28,213 nucleotides of DNA from JBHIEE01 sp046760445 (GTDB lineage Bacteria; Acidobacteriota; Aminicenantia; JdFR-78). Below the pieces are notes generated by a model, which was given only the letters and a program-made list of their open reading frames with translations, searched no databases and was not told the origin of the DNA. Shown here piece after piece: positions 16,955 to 24,309 of the stretch. The number at the start of each line of letters is the position of its first letter. Positions within the stretch are counted from its first letter, which is position 1. The translations under genes were made by a program, and so were the position numbers. The DNA is taken from NCBI GenBank assembly GCA_046760445.1, contig JBHIEE010000024.1, positions 1 to 28,213 on the forward strand, given 5' to 3'.

Positions 16955-17983
16955 TTACACCGGAAGACTATCTAAAGAAAGGATTTTTTTTGCCACTTCA
17001 ATGGCATTTAACACTGAACCTCGAGTTAAATTATCAGCTACCAACCAGAACCAGAACCCGTCTACGATAGCTTGGTCTTTTTTAATCTGACCAATATAAA
17101 TCTCATCCTTTCCAGCAGTAGTAATAGGAGAAGGAGGGCTAGCTTTAGGTGGAGTGGTTTTAAATAAGGAAGATTTTTTTAATGTATCTTCTAAATCTGA
17201 TAATTGAGGGTTTGAATTTAACTCAACAAAAACCATTATCGAATAAGTATGAAATACAGGAGCCTGAATTAAACAGAGAGATAAAGGAAGATCTTTTAAA
17301 AATAGAATCCTTCTTATTTCCTGATTTATTCTCTTTTCTGAATCAGTAAATCCATCCTCTTCAAGTTGACCAACTTGGGAAATGAGATTGAAAGCTATCT
17401 GCTCTTTAAAAATACTCTTTGGAATTTTAGTTAAATTTAAAAACCCGATACTCTGATTCATTAATTCATCAATCCCCTGGGTCTCGTATTCTGAGGCAGG
17501 CTGAACTGCAATAGCTAAAGCTTTAGCTAAACTAAATTTTTGATTAATGAAATGAAGAAAGGTAGAAAGAATAACCGACAGAGGATGGGGATTAGCAATT
17601 AAATAGTCTTCTTTTTTTAAAATATTGTCATTAACACCAGAGACAACAAGAGGAATATCCTCCCAAGAGTTGAATACTTCACAAAGATCGATCGCTCGAA
17701 ATTTGCATTCTTTTGCTAGAGAACAGTAGTTTATACTGGTCTGATAATCAGCAGTAAAAAATACTAAATCCATATTATATAAATGTTCTTTTTTAATACT
17801 TTGAATTATTTGCGCTTCTCCTCTAAATTCAGTTAGATGGGTATATTCTTCTTTAACATTGGGATCAAGAAATTTAATTTTTTTTATCGGAAACTTTATC
17901 TTATCTAAGGTGTGCTGTAACTCTTTTCCTCGAAGAGATAAAGTCCCAACAATAGCCAGATTGATTTCTTTTTTAATTGTCAT
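16955..17983 (-). CDS. aspartate-semialdehyde dehydrogenase-like protein without active-site cysteine (USG-1-like)
   Basis: 342 residues with the two-domain ASD/ArgC fold pattern. The C terminus WLVADNLTRGSVLNAIEVAKKI closely matches the ASD consensus (W-x-VADNLRKGAALNAV), and DELMNQ (172-177) matches the conserved EL..Q segment. Key catalytic features are missing. The NADP-binding GATGxVG reads GTLSLRG (13-19). The active-site motif NPNCST reads NPHPLS (131-136), with Pro where the nucleophilic Cys should be. The Arg of RVPV is Gln240. A histidine at the GHS position is kept (H245). It is therefore probably not an active dehydrogenase, resembling the USG-1 paralogues of gamma-proteobacteria. 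The frame is intact and the gene sits two bases before the exporter gene. Its role is unknown. Confidence 0.8.
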   Translation of the reverse strand: MTIKKEINLAIVGTLSLRGKELQHTLDKIKFPIKKIKFLDPNVKEEYTHLTEFRGEAQIIQSIKKEHLYNMDLVFFTADYQTSINYCSLAKECKFRAIDLCEVFNSWEDIPLVVSGVNDNILKKEDYLIANPHPLSVILSTFLHFINQKFSLAKALAIAVQPASEYETQGIDELMNQSIGFLNLTKIPKSIFKEQIAFNLISQVGQLEEDGFTDSEKRINQEIRRILFLKDLPLSLCLIQAPVFHTYSIMVFVELNSNPQLSDLEDTLKKSSLFKTTPPKASPPSPITTAGKDEIYIGQIKKDQAIVDGFWFWLVADNLTRGSVLNAIEVAKKILSLDSLPV

Positions 17984-18020
17984 TTTGTTCGTGGTAAAAT
18001 TAGAACAACCAAAATTCCCT

Positions 18021-18048
18021 GGTTAACCATATTAAATATTAACCATGG
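18021..18048. repeat. short AT-rich inverted repeat in the DUF465/ASD-like gap
   Basis: GGTTAA (18021-18026) and TTAACC (18039-18044) flank an AT-rich centre that itself contains ATTAAAT-type symmetry. It overlaps the stop codon of the DUF465 gene. There is no T tract after it on the minus strand, so it is not an obvious terminator; it could be a weak attenuator or an operator. Low certainty of function. Confidence 0.35.
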
Positions 18049-18263
18049 CTTTTTTTGTATTCGTTCATAAGATAATACATTTTATCTTTTAGAGCTAACT
18101 TTTCTTTCTTTAGAATTTTTTCCTCTAACTTTTCTTGCTCAGTTAAATATGTCTTATTCTGATATTCTTTTAATTTCTTCTCACATTCTTGGTGTCTTCC
18201 ATAAAGTTCTTTAAATTCTTCATTCTCTCTTAACAGAATTTCTTTCAATTCTTTCTCTCGCAT
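18039..18263 (-). CDS. small DUF465/YdcH-like coiled-coil protein
   Basis: 74 residues, highly charged and almost entirely helical. The pattern NEEFKELYGRHQECEKKLKEYQ followed by LKKEKLALKDKMYYLMNEY matches the DUF465 (YdcH) family, whose hallmark is a C-terminal (L/I)K(K/R)x(R/K)LxLKDxI helix. The molecular role of the family is unknown. A strong ribosome-binding sequence (GGAGGA on the minus strand, 18273-18278) lies nine bases before the ATG. It precedes the long ASD-like to priA operon by 55 bases and may be its first gene. Confidence 0.75.
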   Translation of the reverse strand: MREKELKEILLRENEEFKELYGRHQECEKKLKEYQNKTYLTEQEKLEEKILKKEKLALKDKMYYLMNEYKKSHG

Positions 18264-18313
18264 TAATTTCTTCCTCCTTTGACGTGCTTTATTTTATTGA
18301 ACAACTTTTCTAA

Positions 18314-18342
18314 AGAATAGCATAAACTTTCATCTATTTCAA
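18314..18342 (-). promoter_or_regulatory. candidate promoter for the DUF465 gene and downstream operon
   Basis: On the minus strand TTGAAA (18342-18337), a 17-base spacer and TATTCT (18319-18314) give a fair sigma-70 match (5/6 and 4/6). The implied leader to ATG 18263 is about 45 bases and contains the GGAGGA ribosome-binding site. A TTGACA hexamer lies slightly further upstream but has no good -10 partner. Chance matches are common in AT-rich sequence. Confidence 0.4.
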
Positions 18343-18387
18343 ATTTTAGTATTGTCAAATTTAACCACAGAGGCCACCTATTATATT

Positions 18388-18626
18388 AAATCACAAATCT
18401 CAAACTCCAAATATCAAATAAATTCCAAATTCCAATATCCAAACCGATTATCATGATTTCTCTATTATAAAAGAAAAATTTTTCCTTAATTCGAAAGAGC
18501 TACTTTTTTTAGCAGACTGATGAGTTCGCTTTTTTAAGTTGTAATTACTTGCTTTTTTTGTTTTGGTCATTTGGATTTTGGTCATTGGAGCTTATTTGGA
18601 ATTTGGGATTTGTGATTTGGAATTTT
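18388..18626. repeat. imperfect inverted repeat of TTTGGAATTT-type words in a non-coding region
   Basis: The 18264-18714 gap (about 450 bases) has no convincing gene. Its left arm (18388-18443) is a run of words such as AAATCACAAATC, CAAACTCCAAAT and ATTCCAAATTCC. The right arm (about 18570-18626) is the approximate reverse complement, with TTTGGAATTTGGGATTTG from 18595. The arms could fold into a long imperfect hairpin around a centre of about 125 AT-rich bases. Outer flanks CCACAGAGG (18365-18373) and CTGTGTTCTCTG (18634-18645) are also roughly complementary. A 32-base stretch at 18595-18626 recurs with two differences at 27734-27765. This looks like a dispersed, non-autonomous intergenic repeat; no transposase is present. 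Confidence 0.7.
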
Positions 18627-18649
18627 CATTCATCTGTGTTCTCTGACTT

Positions 18650-18664
18650 CGACGAGCTCAGTCG
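18650..18664. repeat. REP-like palindrome CGACGAG/CTCaGTCG
   Basis: CGACGAGCTCAGTCG is a near-perfect palindrome with one bulged A, GC-rich against AT-rich surroundings. It lies just downstream (minus strand) of the GT4 gene that ends at 18715 and directly beside the large inverted repeat. It resembles REP-type sites in context and composition, and might also act as a transcript end signal, although no T tract follows. Confidence 0.45.
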
Positions 18665-18714
18665 AGTCGTGGTTTTCATATTTTTTCATATTATTTTTGA
18701 CACTACCCAAATTT

Positions 18715-19695
18715 TTATGGTACTAACTCTCTAAAGAACTCCTCCAACCCATCAACAAGTTTTGACCAAGTAAACTGTTGAATTTTTAAATACCCTTTTT
18801 GAGCTATATTCCTCCGCAAATCTTTATCACGAATAAGTTTTTCTACTTTTTGACTAATAAAGAATGAATTATTGAAAGGAACTAAAAGAGCCGTCTGATT
18901 ATTCACTGCAAAATCTTCAGTTCCACTTTTAGTGCAAACGACCGCCAGACGACAAGCCATTGCTTCAGCCGTAGTATTGCTCCATCCCGCTCTCTTTTCT
19001 GCACTGACAAATATCTCTCCTTGAGAATACAACCAGGCCATCTTCTTCTGAGGAAGATTGAGATAAAATTTAAAGGGAACTTTAGGGCTTACCATTCTTC
19101 GTGGGTCTATTTTCTCCTTTCCTACAGGAGTATCAAAAAGAATTAACTCCAGAAACTTGTATTTCCGATAAAGGCGGTCTACTACCCGAATAATTTTTTC
19201 TACTCCTTTTCTCTTCTTATAAATTCTTCCATAACATATTATTCTCAATTTATTGTTTTTATTAGGAACTTCAATCGGATAAAATATATCTGGATTAATT
19301 CCTCCAGGAGCGTGAAAACACTTTTGACCATATTTTTTTTCAATTCTCCGGCAAAGACCAATTGAGTTTCCCAAAAAAATGTATCCTTGACGACAAATTT
19401 CCTTCTCCATTTTATGTTTTTCTAAAATGAAGTAAAATACTTTTTTCTTGGCTCTAACTTTTTGGAAATAATTCAAGATTGAATATTCACTGCACAAAAC
19501 AATATCAAAATTATCCTTCTCCGCCAAACCAATGGGCTTTATTTCTCCCAAAAAATTAAACCAATCAACTGAACTCCCATCCGAATGATACAAAATAAAC
19601 TGATGCCCTCTCTTGATAAATTCATTACCGATTTCAAGATATCGCCTTACTCCTCCAAAAATTTCAACATGAGGTAAAAGAGCAGCTATTTTCAT
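18715..19695 (-). CDS. glycosyltransferase, GT4-like (GT-B fold)
   Basis: 326 residues. The N terminus MKIAALLPHVEIFGGVRRYLEIGNEF has the Gly-Gly loop and first helix of GT-B glycosyltransferases. The C-terminal domain includes IICYGRIYKKRKGVEKIIRV (the donor-domain entry with its typical Gly-Arg) and GWSNTTAEAMACRLAVVCT, the family-4 E-x7-E-type nucleotide-sugar motif with one Glu replaced (usual E-[GS]-x-x-x-x-x-E-[AG]-M-A; here W-S-N-T-T-A-E-A-M-A). It probably transfers a sugar from a nucleotide donor to a surface glycan; donor and acceptor are unknown. Start ATG overlaps the stop of the secreted TPR gene (ATGA). It is the last gene of the glycan cluster. Confidence 0.85.
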   Translation of the reverse strand: MKIAALLPHVEIFGGVRRYLEIGNEFIKRGHQFILYHSDGSSVDWFNFLGEIKPIGLAEKDNFDIVLCSEYSILNYFQKVRAKKKVFYFILEKHKMEKEICRQGYIFLGNSIGLCRRIEKKYGQKCFHAPGGINPDIFYPIEVPNKNNKLRIICYGRIYKKRKGVEKIIRVVDRLYRKYKFLELILFDTPVGKEKIDPRRMVSPKVPFKFYLNLPQKKMAWLYSQGEIFVSAEKRAGWSNTTAEAMACRLAVVCTKSGTEDFAVNNQTALLVPFNNSFFISQKVEKLIRDKDLRRNIAQKGYLKIQQFTWSKLVDGLEEFFRELVP

Positions 19696-21248
19696 TTATT
19701 TATTTTTTGATATAATTCCTTGGCCTGTTCATTATTTGGATTCATAGCCAATACTTTCCTCAACTCAGATTTTGCTTTTTCTTTTTGGTCAGTTTTAATC
19801 AGACACAATGCTAAGAACAACCGAGTCTTTTCTGAGTCTTTTAACCAAAGGGAAAATTTCAAGTGCTCAATTGCCTGGGAATAATTCTTTTTTAAATAAT
19901 GAATCTTTCCCAAAAGAAAATATATCTCTTCGTAATAAGGTTGAATATAAAGGGCTTTTTTTAGTGCTGGATAGGCCTTTTCCCAATTTTTTGATTCTAT
20001 TTTTTTAAGAGCTTGATTAATATAAAAATTCAATATTGACTGATTATCCTTAATTTCAGAGGATGAATTTATAAAAGGATTAATTAGTCTAAACGAGAAA
20101 GAATCTTCATCCAATTTTTCCCCTTCTCCAAAAGAAAAATAAAGACGAATAATCTCTTTTTCATTTTTAACTAAGTCCTGCTTTCCTAACTTAGTTAAAA
20201 TGCTTAATAATAACAAATGAGACTGTTTATCACGAGAATCCAAGAAGAGTGCCTTTTTAATTGTCTCTTCCGCCTCTTCTAAAGAATTTTCAGAGTAAAA
20301 AGCTAAAGCTAAATTAAAATATCCATTTTTAGAATCATCTTCTTTTAAACCCTGTCTAAAATAATTGATCGCTTGACTTAATTCTTCTTTTTTTATTAAG
20401 CACACTCCGATATTGTTATAAATGACTGATTTATACTCATTCTTTTCCAACTGATTAAAAATATTTAAACTCTCTTCATATTTTTCCTGCTCAAAAAAAC
20501 AGAGTCCTTTAAGAAAATTTGCTGGAAAAGAGAACTTAGGATATGGAATTACTCCATCTAAGTAAAAAATGCATTTTCGATAGTCTTTTTTCGAGTAATA
20601 AATCTTGGCTAATTCCCACCCAGCTTCTGGATAATTAGGGTAATTTAAAAATGCCTCTTTAAAAAATGAAATTTTTTTATCTAAGTCATTAGAAATTAAT
20701 CCTTTAATGTAATTCTCATACACATAAAGCGGGATATTAGTTTTTTTATTAAGAAACTCATCTATTGATTCATCTTTAATTATTCCTTCTTTTTTCAAAA
20801 GTTCCCAAATCAACAAATTTTGAACTAATAAAAGTTCTTTTAATTTTCCTTTAACAGCCGCTATTTCTCCTAACTTACCTTCATTTAAATCAAGCCATTG
20901 GGCAGTAATAATAATTTCACTATTTTCTGTTTGAAATTCTCCAATAATTATTCGAGAAACATTTAGGAATTGTCCAATCCGGATAATGCTCGCCCGAGTT
21001 AAAGAAGAAGTAGAAGGAAGTTCCAACTCTTCAAAAGCTTTTTCTCTCTGTTGTTTAGCAACCACCTGAAGATTATAGGTAGAAAGAGTCTCAACTAAAG
21101 AAAAAGCAATGCTTTCTCCTAACCAAAAAAGACTTTCTTCTCCAGAGCAATTTTCAAAGGGAAAAATTAAAATTTTTGCTTGATTAGAAATCAAATTAGA
21201 AGAGAGGACAACACTTAAAATCAACAGAAAAATAAATATTTTTTTCAT
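19692..21248 (-). CDS. secreted FlgO/TolB-like N-terminal domain plus TPR repeats
   Basis: 518 residues from ATG 21248, chosen because it opens a clear signal peptide (MKKIFIFLLILSVVLSS). An in-frame ATG at 21302 would bury the signal and overlap the radical SAM gene by 31 bases. After cleavage, ILIFPFENCSGEESLFWLGE begins a domain like FlgO or the TolB-like N-domain of TPR proteins (a strand ending PFENxS, then a helix, then IIIGEFQTENSEIIITAQWLD). The remainder holds about eight TPR-like repeats (for example AINYFRQGLKEDDSKNGYFNLA and AIEHLKFSLWLKDSEKTRLFLA). Probably periplasmic, acting as a scaffold for envelope glycan assembly or export; that role is inferred from its neighbours. Confidence 0.75.
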   Translation of the reverse strand: MKKIFIFLLILSVVLSSNLISNQAKILIFPFENCSGEESLFWLGESIAFSLVETLSTYNLQVVAKQQREKAFEELELPSTSSLTRASIIRIGQFLNVSRIIIGEFQTENSEIIITAQWLDLNEGKLGEIAAVKGKLKELLLVQNLLIWELLKKEGIIKDESIDEFLNKKTNIPLYVYENYIKGLISNDLDKKISFFKEAFLNYPNYPEAGWELAKIYYSKKDYRKCIFYLDGVIPYPKFSFPANFLKGLCFFEQEKYEESLNIFNQLEKNEYKSVIYNNIGVCLIKKEELSQAINYFRQGLKEDDSKNGYFNLALAFYSENSLEEAEETIKKALFLDSRDKQSHLLLLSILTKLGKQDLVKNEKEIIRLYFSFGEGEKLDEDSFSFRLINPFINSSSEIKDNQSILNFYINQALKKIESKNWEKAYPALKKALYIQPYYEEIYFLLGKIHYLKKNYSQAIEHLKFSLWLKDSEKTRLFLALCLIKTDQKEKAKSELRKVLAMNPNNEQAKELYQKINK

Positions 21249-21271
21249 TTTATTAATTAAGGATTTATCAC

Positions 21272-22255
21272 TCAAGGCATTCTTTTGGTCAAAAATTTCC
21301 AAAGATATTCTTTAGGCACACCAAGAATTTTCTCTCTCCAGGGTCGATCGCACTGTCGGCAAGTTTTAAATTCTTCAATTTCTCCCATGGCTATTTTTTG
21401 TCTCAGATTCATCATTTTTGGATTATTCCATATTTGGGCTAATGAGGAGTTTCTGACATTCCCTAAGGTATAGTAGCCGTGAAAATCTTGGGTGCAAGGA
21501 ACAACCGAACCGTCCCAGAAAATAATTAGTGCCTGCCAAAGGAAAGTACAAGGTGAGTAATTTTTAAAATCTTTTTTTATCTCGGGCAGCAAGCCTGCCC
21601 AATTATGGATTTCCTTAATTTCTATCTTATCCAATGGTAATCCTTTAAAATTATTTAAAAATTTCTCTTTTGTGGTCTTGTCAATCTTTTGATATAATTC
21701 TGGAAAATTAATTAACTCAATAATAGTATACGGTTTTTTACTCTTTAATTTCTTTTTAATTTCCAAAAATTGAATAATATTATTTACTATTTTATCAAAA
21801 TTTCCTTTAATTCGAATGCTCTCGTAGGTCTTTTTATCAAAACCATCAAAAGAAAAGGAAAGTTGATCCAATCCAGATTCAATTAATTGATAAGATTTTT
21901 CCTCGTTAAGAAGAGTTCCATTAGTGTGAAATTTAGTGGTCAATTTAGCTTGATGAGCATAGTTAACCATTTTAAAAAAATCCGGATGAAGGAGAGATTC
22001 TCCTCGATGGAGAAGATGTACCTCAAAAGCAAAAGTGGCTACTTCATCAATTATTTTTTTGAAGAGCTCGAAGTCCATATATCCTTTTTCTTCTTTTTTC
22101 AAGTCTTTGTTGGGACACATAATGCATTGTAGATTACAAAAACTGGTCGGCTCTATCCATAATCGAACCGGAAAATAAGGTAAAACCACTGATTTTTTTC
22201 GATAATGATAAAACATCTGGATTAATCTTTGATAGTATTTGATCGTTCGCATCAT
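21272..22255 (-). CDS. radical SAM protein with SPASM domain
   Basis: 327 residues. The radical SAM cluster motif is C40-x3-C44-x2-C47 in TSFCNLQCIMCPN, followed by the SAM-binding regions HLLHRGESLLHPDF and KFHTNGTLLN. A C-terminal SPASM-like region carries C236, C254 (GSVVPCTQD), C299 and C302 (CRQC), enough for one auxiliary Fe-S cluster. SPASM enzymes modify peptides, sugars or act in cofactor synthesis. Relatives occur in glycan and lipid clusters with unknown substrates. It lies two bases after the symporter gene. ATG 22255 and ATG 22252 are adjacent possible starts. Confidence 0.88.
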   Translation of the reverse strand: MMRTIKYYQRLIQMFYHYRKKSVVLPYFPVRLWIEPTSFCNLQCIMCPNKDLKKEEKGYMDFELFKKIIDEVATFAFEVHLLHRGESLLHPDFFKMVNYAHQAKLTTKFHTNGTLLNEEKSYQLIESGLDQLSFSFDGFDKKTYESIRIKGNFDKIVNNIIQFLEIKKKLKSKKPYTIIELINFPELYQKIDKTTKEKFLNNFKGLPLDKIEIKEIHNWAGLLPEIKKDFKNYSPCTFLWQALIIFWDGSVVPCTQDFHGYYTLGNVRNSSLAQIWNNPKMMNLRQKIAMGEIEEFKTCRQCDRPWREKILGVPKEYLWKFLTKRMP

Positions 22256-22257
22256 TA

Positions 22258-23481
22258 TTAGGCTTTTTCTGTGGCACTAACTACCACTGCAGCAGTGCCA
22301 TCACCAGTAACATTGGTGACTGTTCTGAGCATATCCAAGATTCTATCTACACCTAAAATTAAAGCAATCCCTTCTAAAGGAATATTGATTGCTTTTAATA
22401 CCATAGCTAAGGTAATCATTCCTACACCGGGCACACCAGCAGTGCCAATAGAAGCTAAGGTGGCAGTTAAAACAATGGTTCCTTGCTGAATAATATTTAA
22501 GTCAATTCCATAAATCTGAGCTATAAAAACTGCCGCTACCCCTTGATACAAGGCTGTTCCGTCCATATTAATTGTTGCCCCTAAAGGCAAGACAAAGCTC
22601 GTTATCTCTTTAGAAATCCCCATATATTGAACGCATTCCATGGTCACTGGTAAAGTAGCATTGCTGCTCGAAGTGCTAAAGGCAATTATCATTGCCTGTC
22701 TCATTCCTTTAAAATATTTTATTGGATTCATTTTGCCAAATACTTTCAGATTAAAAGAATATAATGCAGCGGTGTGAATAAGTAAACCTAAAACTACAAC
22801 CATAGAATATTTAATTAAGGTAAAGAGAATATGTATACCAAATTGTCCGACTACAGCAGCAATCAAAGCTAAAACCCCATACGGGGCTATTCGCATTACG
22901 ATGTGAACAATTTGAATGATTGCATCATTCACTCCACTAAAAAAATCAATCACTAATTTAGACTTTTCTCTTTTGAGGAGGGTAATCGACACCCCAAATA
23001 TCATCGCTAAAAATATTACTTGTAACATATTTCCATCTATTAAAGCTTTAATTGGGTTCCGAGGAACAATATTCAAAAATGTTTCAATAACGGTTGGTTT
23101 CTCTTCTAATTTTTGCAGTTCTATCTGGGCATTGCTTTTATAATTCCTATATAACTCGGCTTTAACATTCTCTTCCAAACCAACACCAGGTTTTATAACA
23201 TTGGCCAAAAACAGACCAATAGTGATAGCTATTATTGTCGTCATAGTATAATAAATTAATGTTTTAATTCCAATTCGACCTAACTTCTTTATATCTCCTA
23301 AACTGGCTGTACCAATGAAAAGGGAGACAAAAACTAAGGGCACTACCACCATGGTAATTAATCGAATGAATAAACTACCAATGGGTTTAATAATAACTGC
23401 TTTTTCCTGAAATATTAAGCCAAGAATAACTCCTAAAACCATCCCAATTAAAATCTTGGTATGAAGTTTAACCTTTCTCAT
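22258..23481 (-). CDS. dicarboxylate/amino acid:cation symporter (DAACS/GltP-DctA family)
   Basis: 407 residues from ATG 23481 (MRKVKLHTKILIG). A longer frame to 23550 would overlap the methyltransferase gene by 83 bases and adds an atypical leader. Eight hydrophobic segments and two re-entrant loops fit the family. The serine-rich hairpin STSSSNATLP lies at 269-278, NMDGT at 305-309, and DRILDMLRT with NVTGD at 379-394; these hold the substrate and sodium site. It would import glutamate/aspartate or C4-dicarboxylates with cations. Its place inside a glycan cluster is unexpected. With this start it overlaps the methyltransferase stop by 14 bases. Confidence 0.92.
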   Translation of the reverse strand: MRKVKLHTKILIGMVLGVILGLIFQEKAVIIKPIGSLFIRLITMVVVPLVFVSLFIGTASLGDIKKLGRIGIKTLIYYTMTTIIAITIGLFLANVIKPGVGLEENVKAELYRNYKSNAQIELQKLEEKPTVIETFLNIVPRNPIKALIDGNMLQVIFLAMIFGVSITLLKREKSKLVIDFFSGVNDAIIQIVHIVMRIAPYGVLALIAAVVGQFGIHILFTLIKYSMVVVLGLLIHTAALYSFNLKVFGKMNPIKYFKGMRQAMIIAFSTSSSNATLPVTMECVQYMGISKEITSFVLPLGATINMDGTALYQGVAAVFIAQIYGIDLNIIQQGTIVLTATLASIGTAGVPGVGMITLAMVLKAINIPLEGIALILGVDRILDMLRTVTNVTGDGTAAVVVSATEKA

Positions 23482-24235
23482 ATCTTTTAGCTTTAAATAT
23501 GAAATTAGATGTGCTATTAAATCTTCCAGAAGCAGGAAGGAATTTTTCAATAATAAAATTTCTTTTTTCTAAAAAACTTTTAATCCTTTCAGGATAAAAA
23601 TAATGTCTAATAGGCACAAAATACCAGTCCAGGATTAATTCTTCTAACTTTTCTCCTTTTCTTGATTTTTCTCTTTTTTTGAATAAAAAAACTATGGGAG
23701 AAAGGAAAAAAGCCATAATTTTGGATAAGATAGTCCATGATTTTCTGGGAGTTTTAATTAAAACTCTTCTAATAATTTCATGAATAAAAGTTAATTTAGT
23801 CTTTTTATATAAAGCCATAAAAAAAATACCATCTTTTTTTAATACCCGGATAAGCTCTTCCATTGCCTTATATGGATCTTCAGTGTGATGAATAGTTCCC
23901 CAAGCCCACACAATATCAAAAGTGTTCTCTTTGAAAGATAAATTCAGCATATCATCTTTTTGAAACTCAACATTTGACAATTTAAATTTTTCTTTAAGTT
24001 CTCTCCCGGTATTCAAACTGCCTTCACTAATGTCTACTCCAATAACCTTTTTTGCTCCCTTATTAGCAAAAATAATGGTAAAAATACCAGTGCCACAGCC
24101 GGCATCTAAAATGGTTCGATTCACTATCTCATCATCCTTAAAAAAAAGTTCAAGATGAGATTGTGAAGCTTCGTATTCAGGAAGATACTCAGTCCATACA
24201 ATGTCATAAAATCTGCTTACCTTTTCCTTATTCAT
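23468..24235 (-). CDS. class I SAM-dependent methyltransferase
   Basis: 255 residues. Motif I ILDAGCGTG at 42-50 and the acidic end of strand 2 (D68 in VIGVDIS) define the SAM pocket. FDIVWAWGTIHHTEDPYKAMEELIRVLKKDG is the usual motif II/III region of Methyltransf_11-type enzymes. The C-terminal third is basic with a hydrophobic helix (ILSKIMAFFLSPIVFLF), suggesting contact with the membrane or a lipid-linked substrate. The 74-base gap upstream shows no gene. It likely modifies a sugar or lipid made by this cluster; the substrate is unknown. Confidence 0.88.
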   Translation of the reverse strand: MNKEKVSRFYDIVWTEYLPEYEASQSHLELFFKDDEIVNRTILDAGCGTGIFTIIFANKGAKKVIGVDISEGSLNTGRELKEKFKLSNVEFQKDDMLNLSFKENTFDIVWAWGTIHHTEDPYKAMEELIRVLKKDGIFFMALYKKTKLTFIHEIIRRVLIKTPRKSWTILSKIMAFFLSPIVFLFKKREKSRKGEKLEELILDWYFVPIRHYFYPERIKSFLEKRNFIIEKFLPASGRFNSTSNFIFKAKRYEKG

Positions 24236-24309
24236 TTTTTCTCTTTGAGTAAAATTTGGTTTTCTAATATATATTTTTAACTTCTTAATGTCAATTTTTT
24301 TCTAAAATT

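Noticed and set aside
18388..18626. CRISPR array
   Set aside because: The short repeated words are variable, have no regular spacers and form an inverted rather than direct array; no cas genes are present.
18549..18734. A 61-codon open frame rich in Phe and Trp (FWSFGFWSLELIW...)
   Set aside because: It translates the right arm of the inverted repeat; the repeated residues come from TTTGGAATTTGG words. It also overlaps the end of the GT4 gene on the other strand.
21249..21302. Longer start (21302) for the secreted TPR gene
   Set aside because: It would put 18 charged residues before a clear signal peptide and overlap the radical SAM gene.
23482..23550. Longer start (23550) for the symporter gene
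   Set aside because: It would overlap the methyltransferase gene by 83 bases and adds a leader (MKNSFLLLEDL...) not expected in the family. ATG 23481 opens directly at the usual KLHTKILIGM segment.
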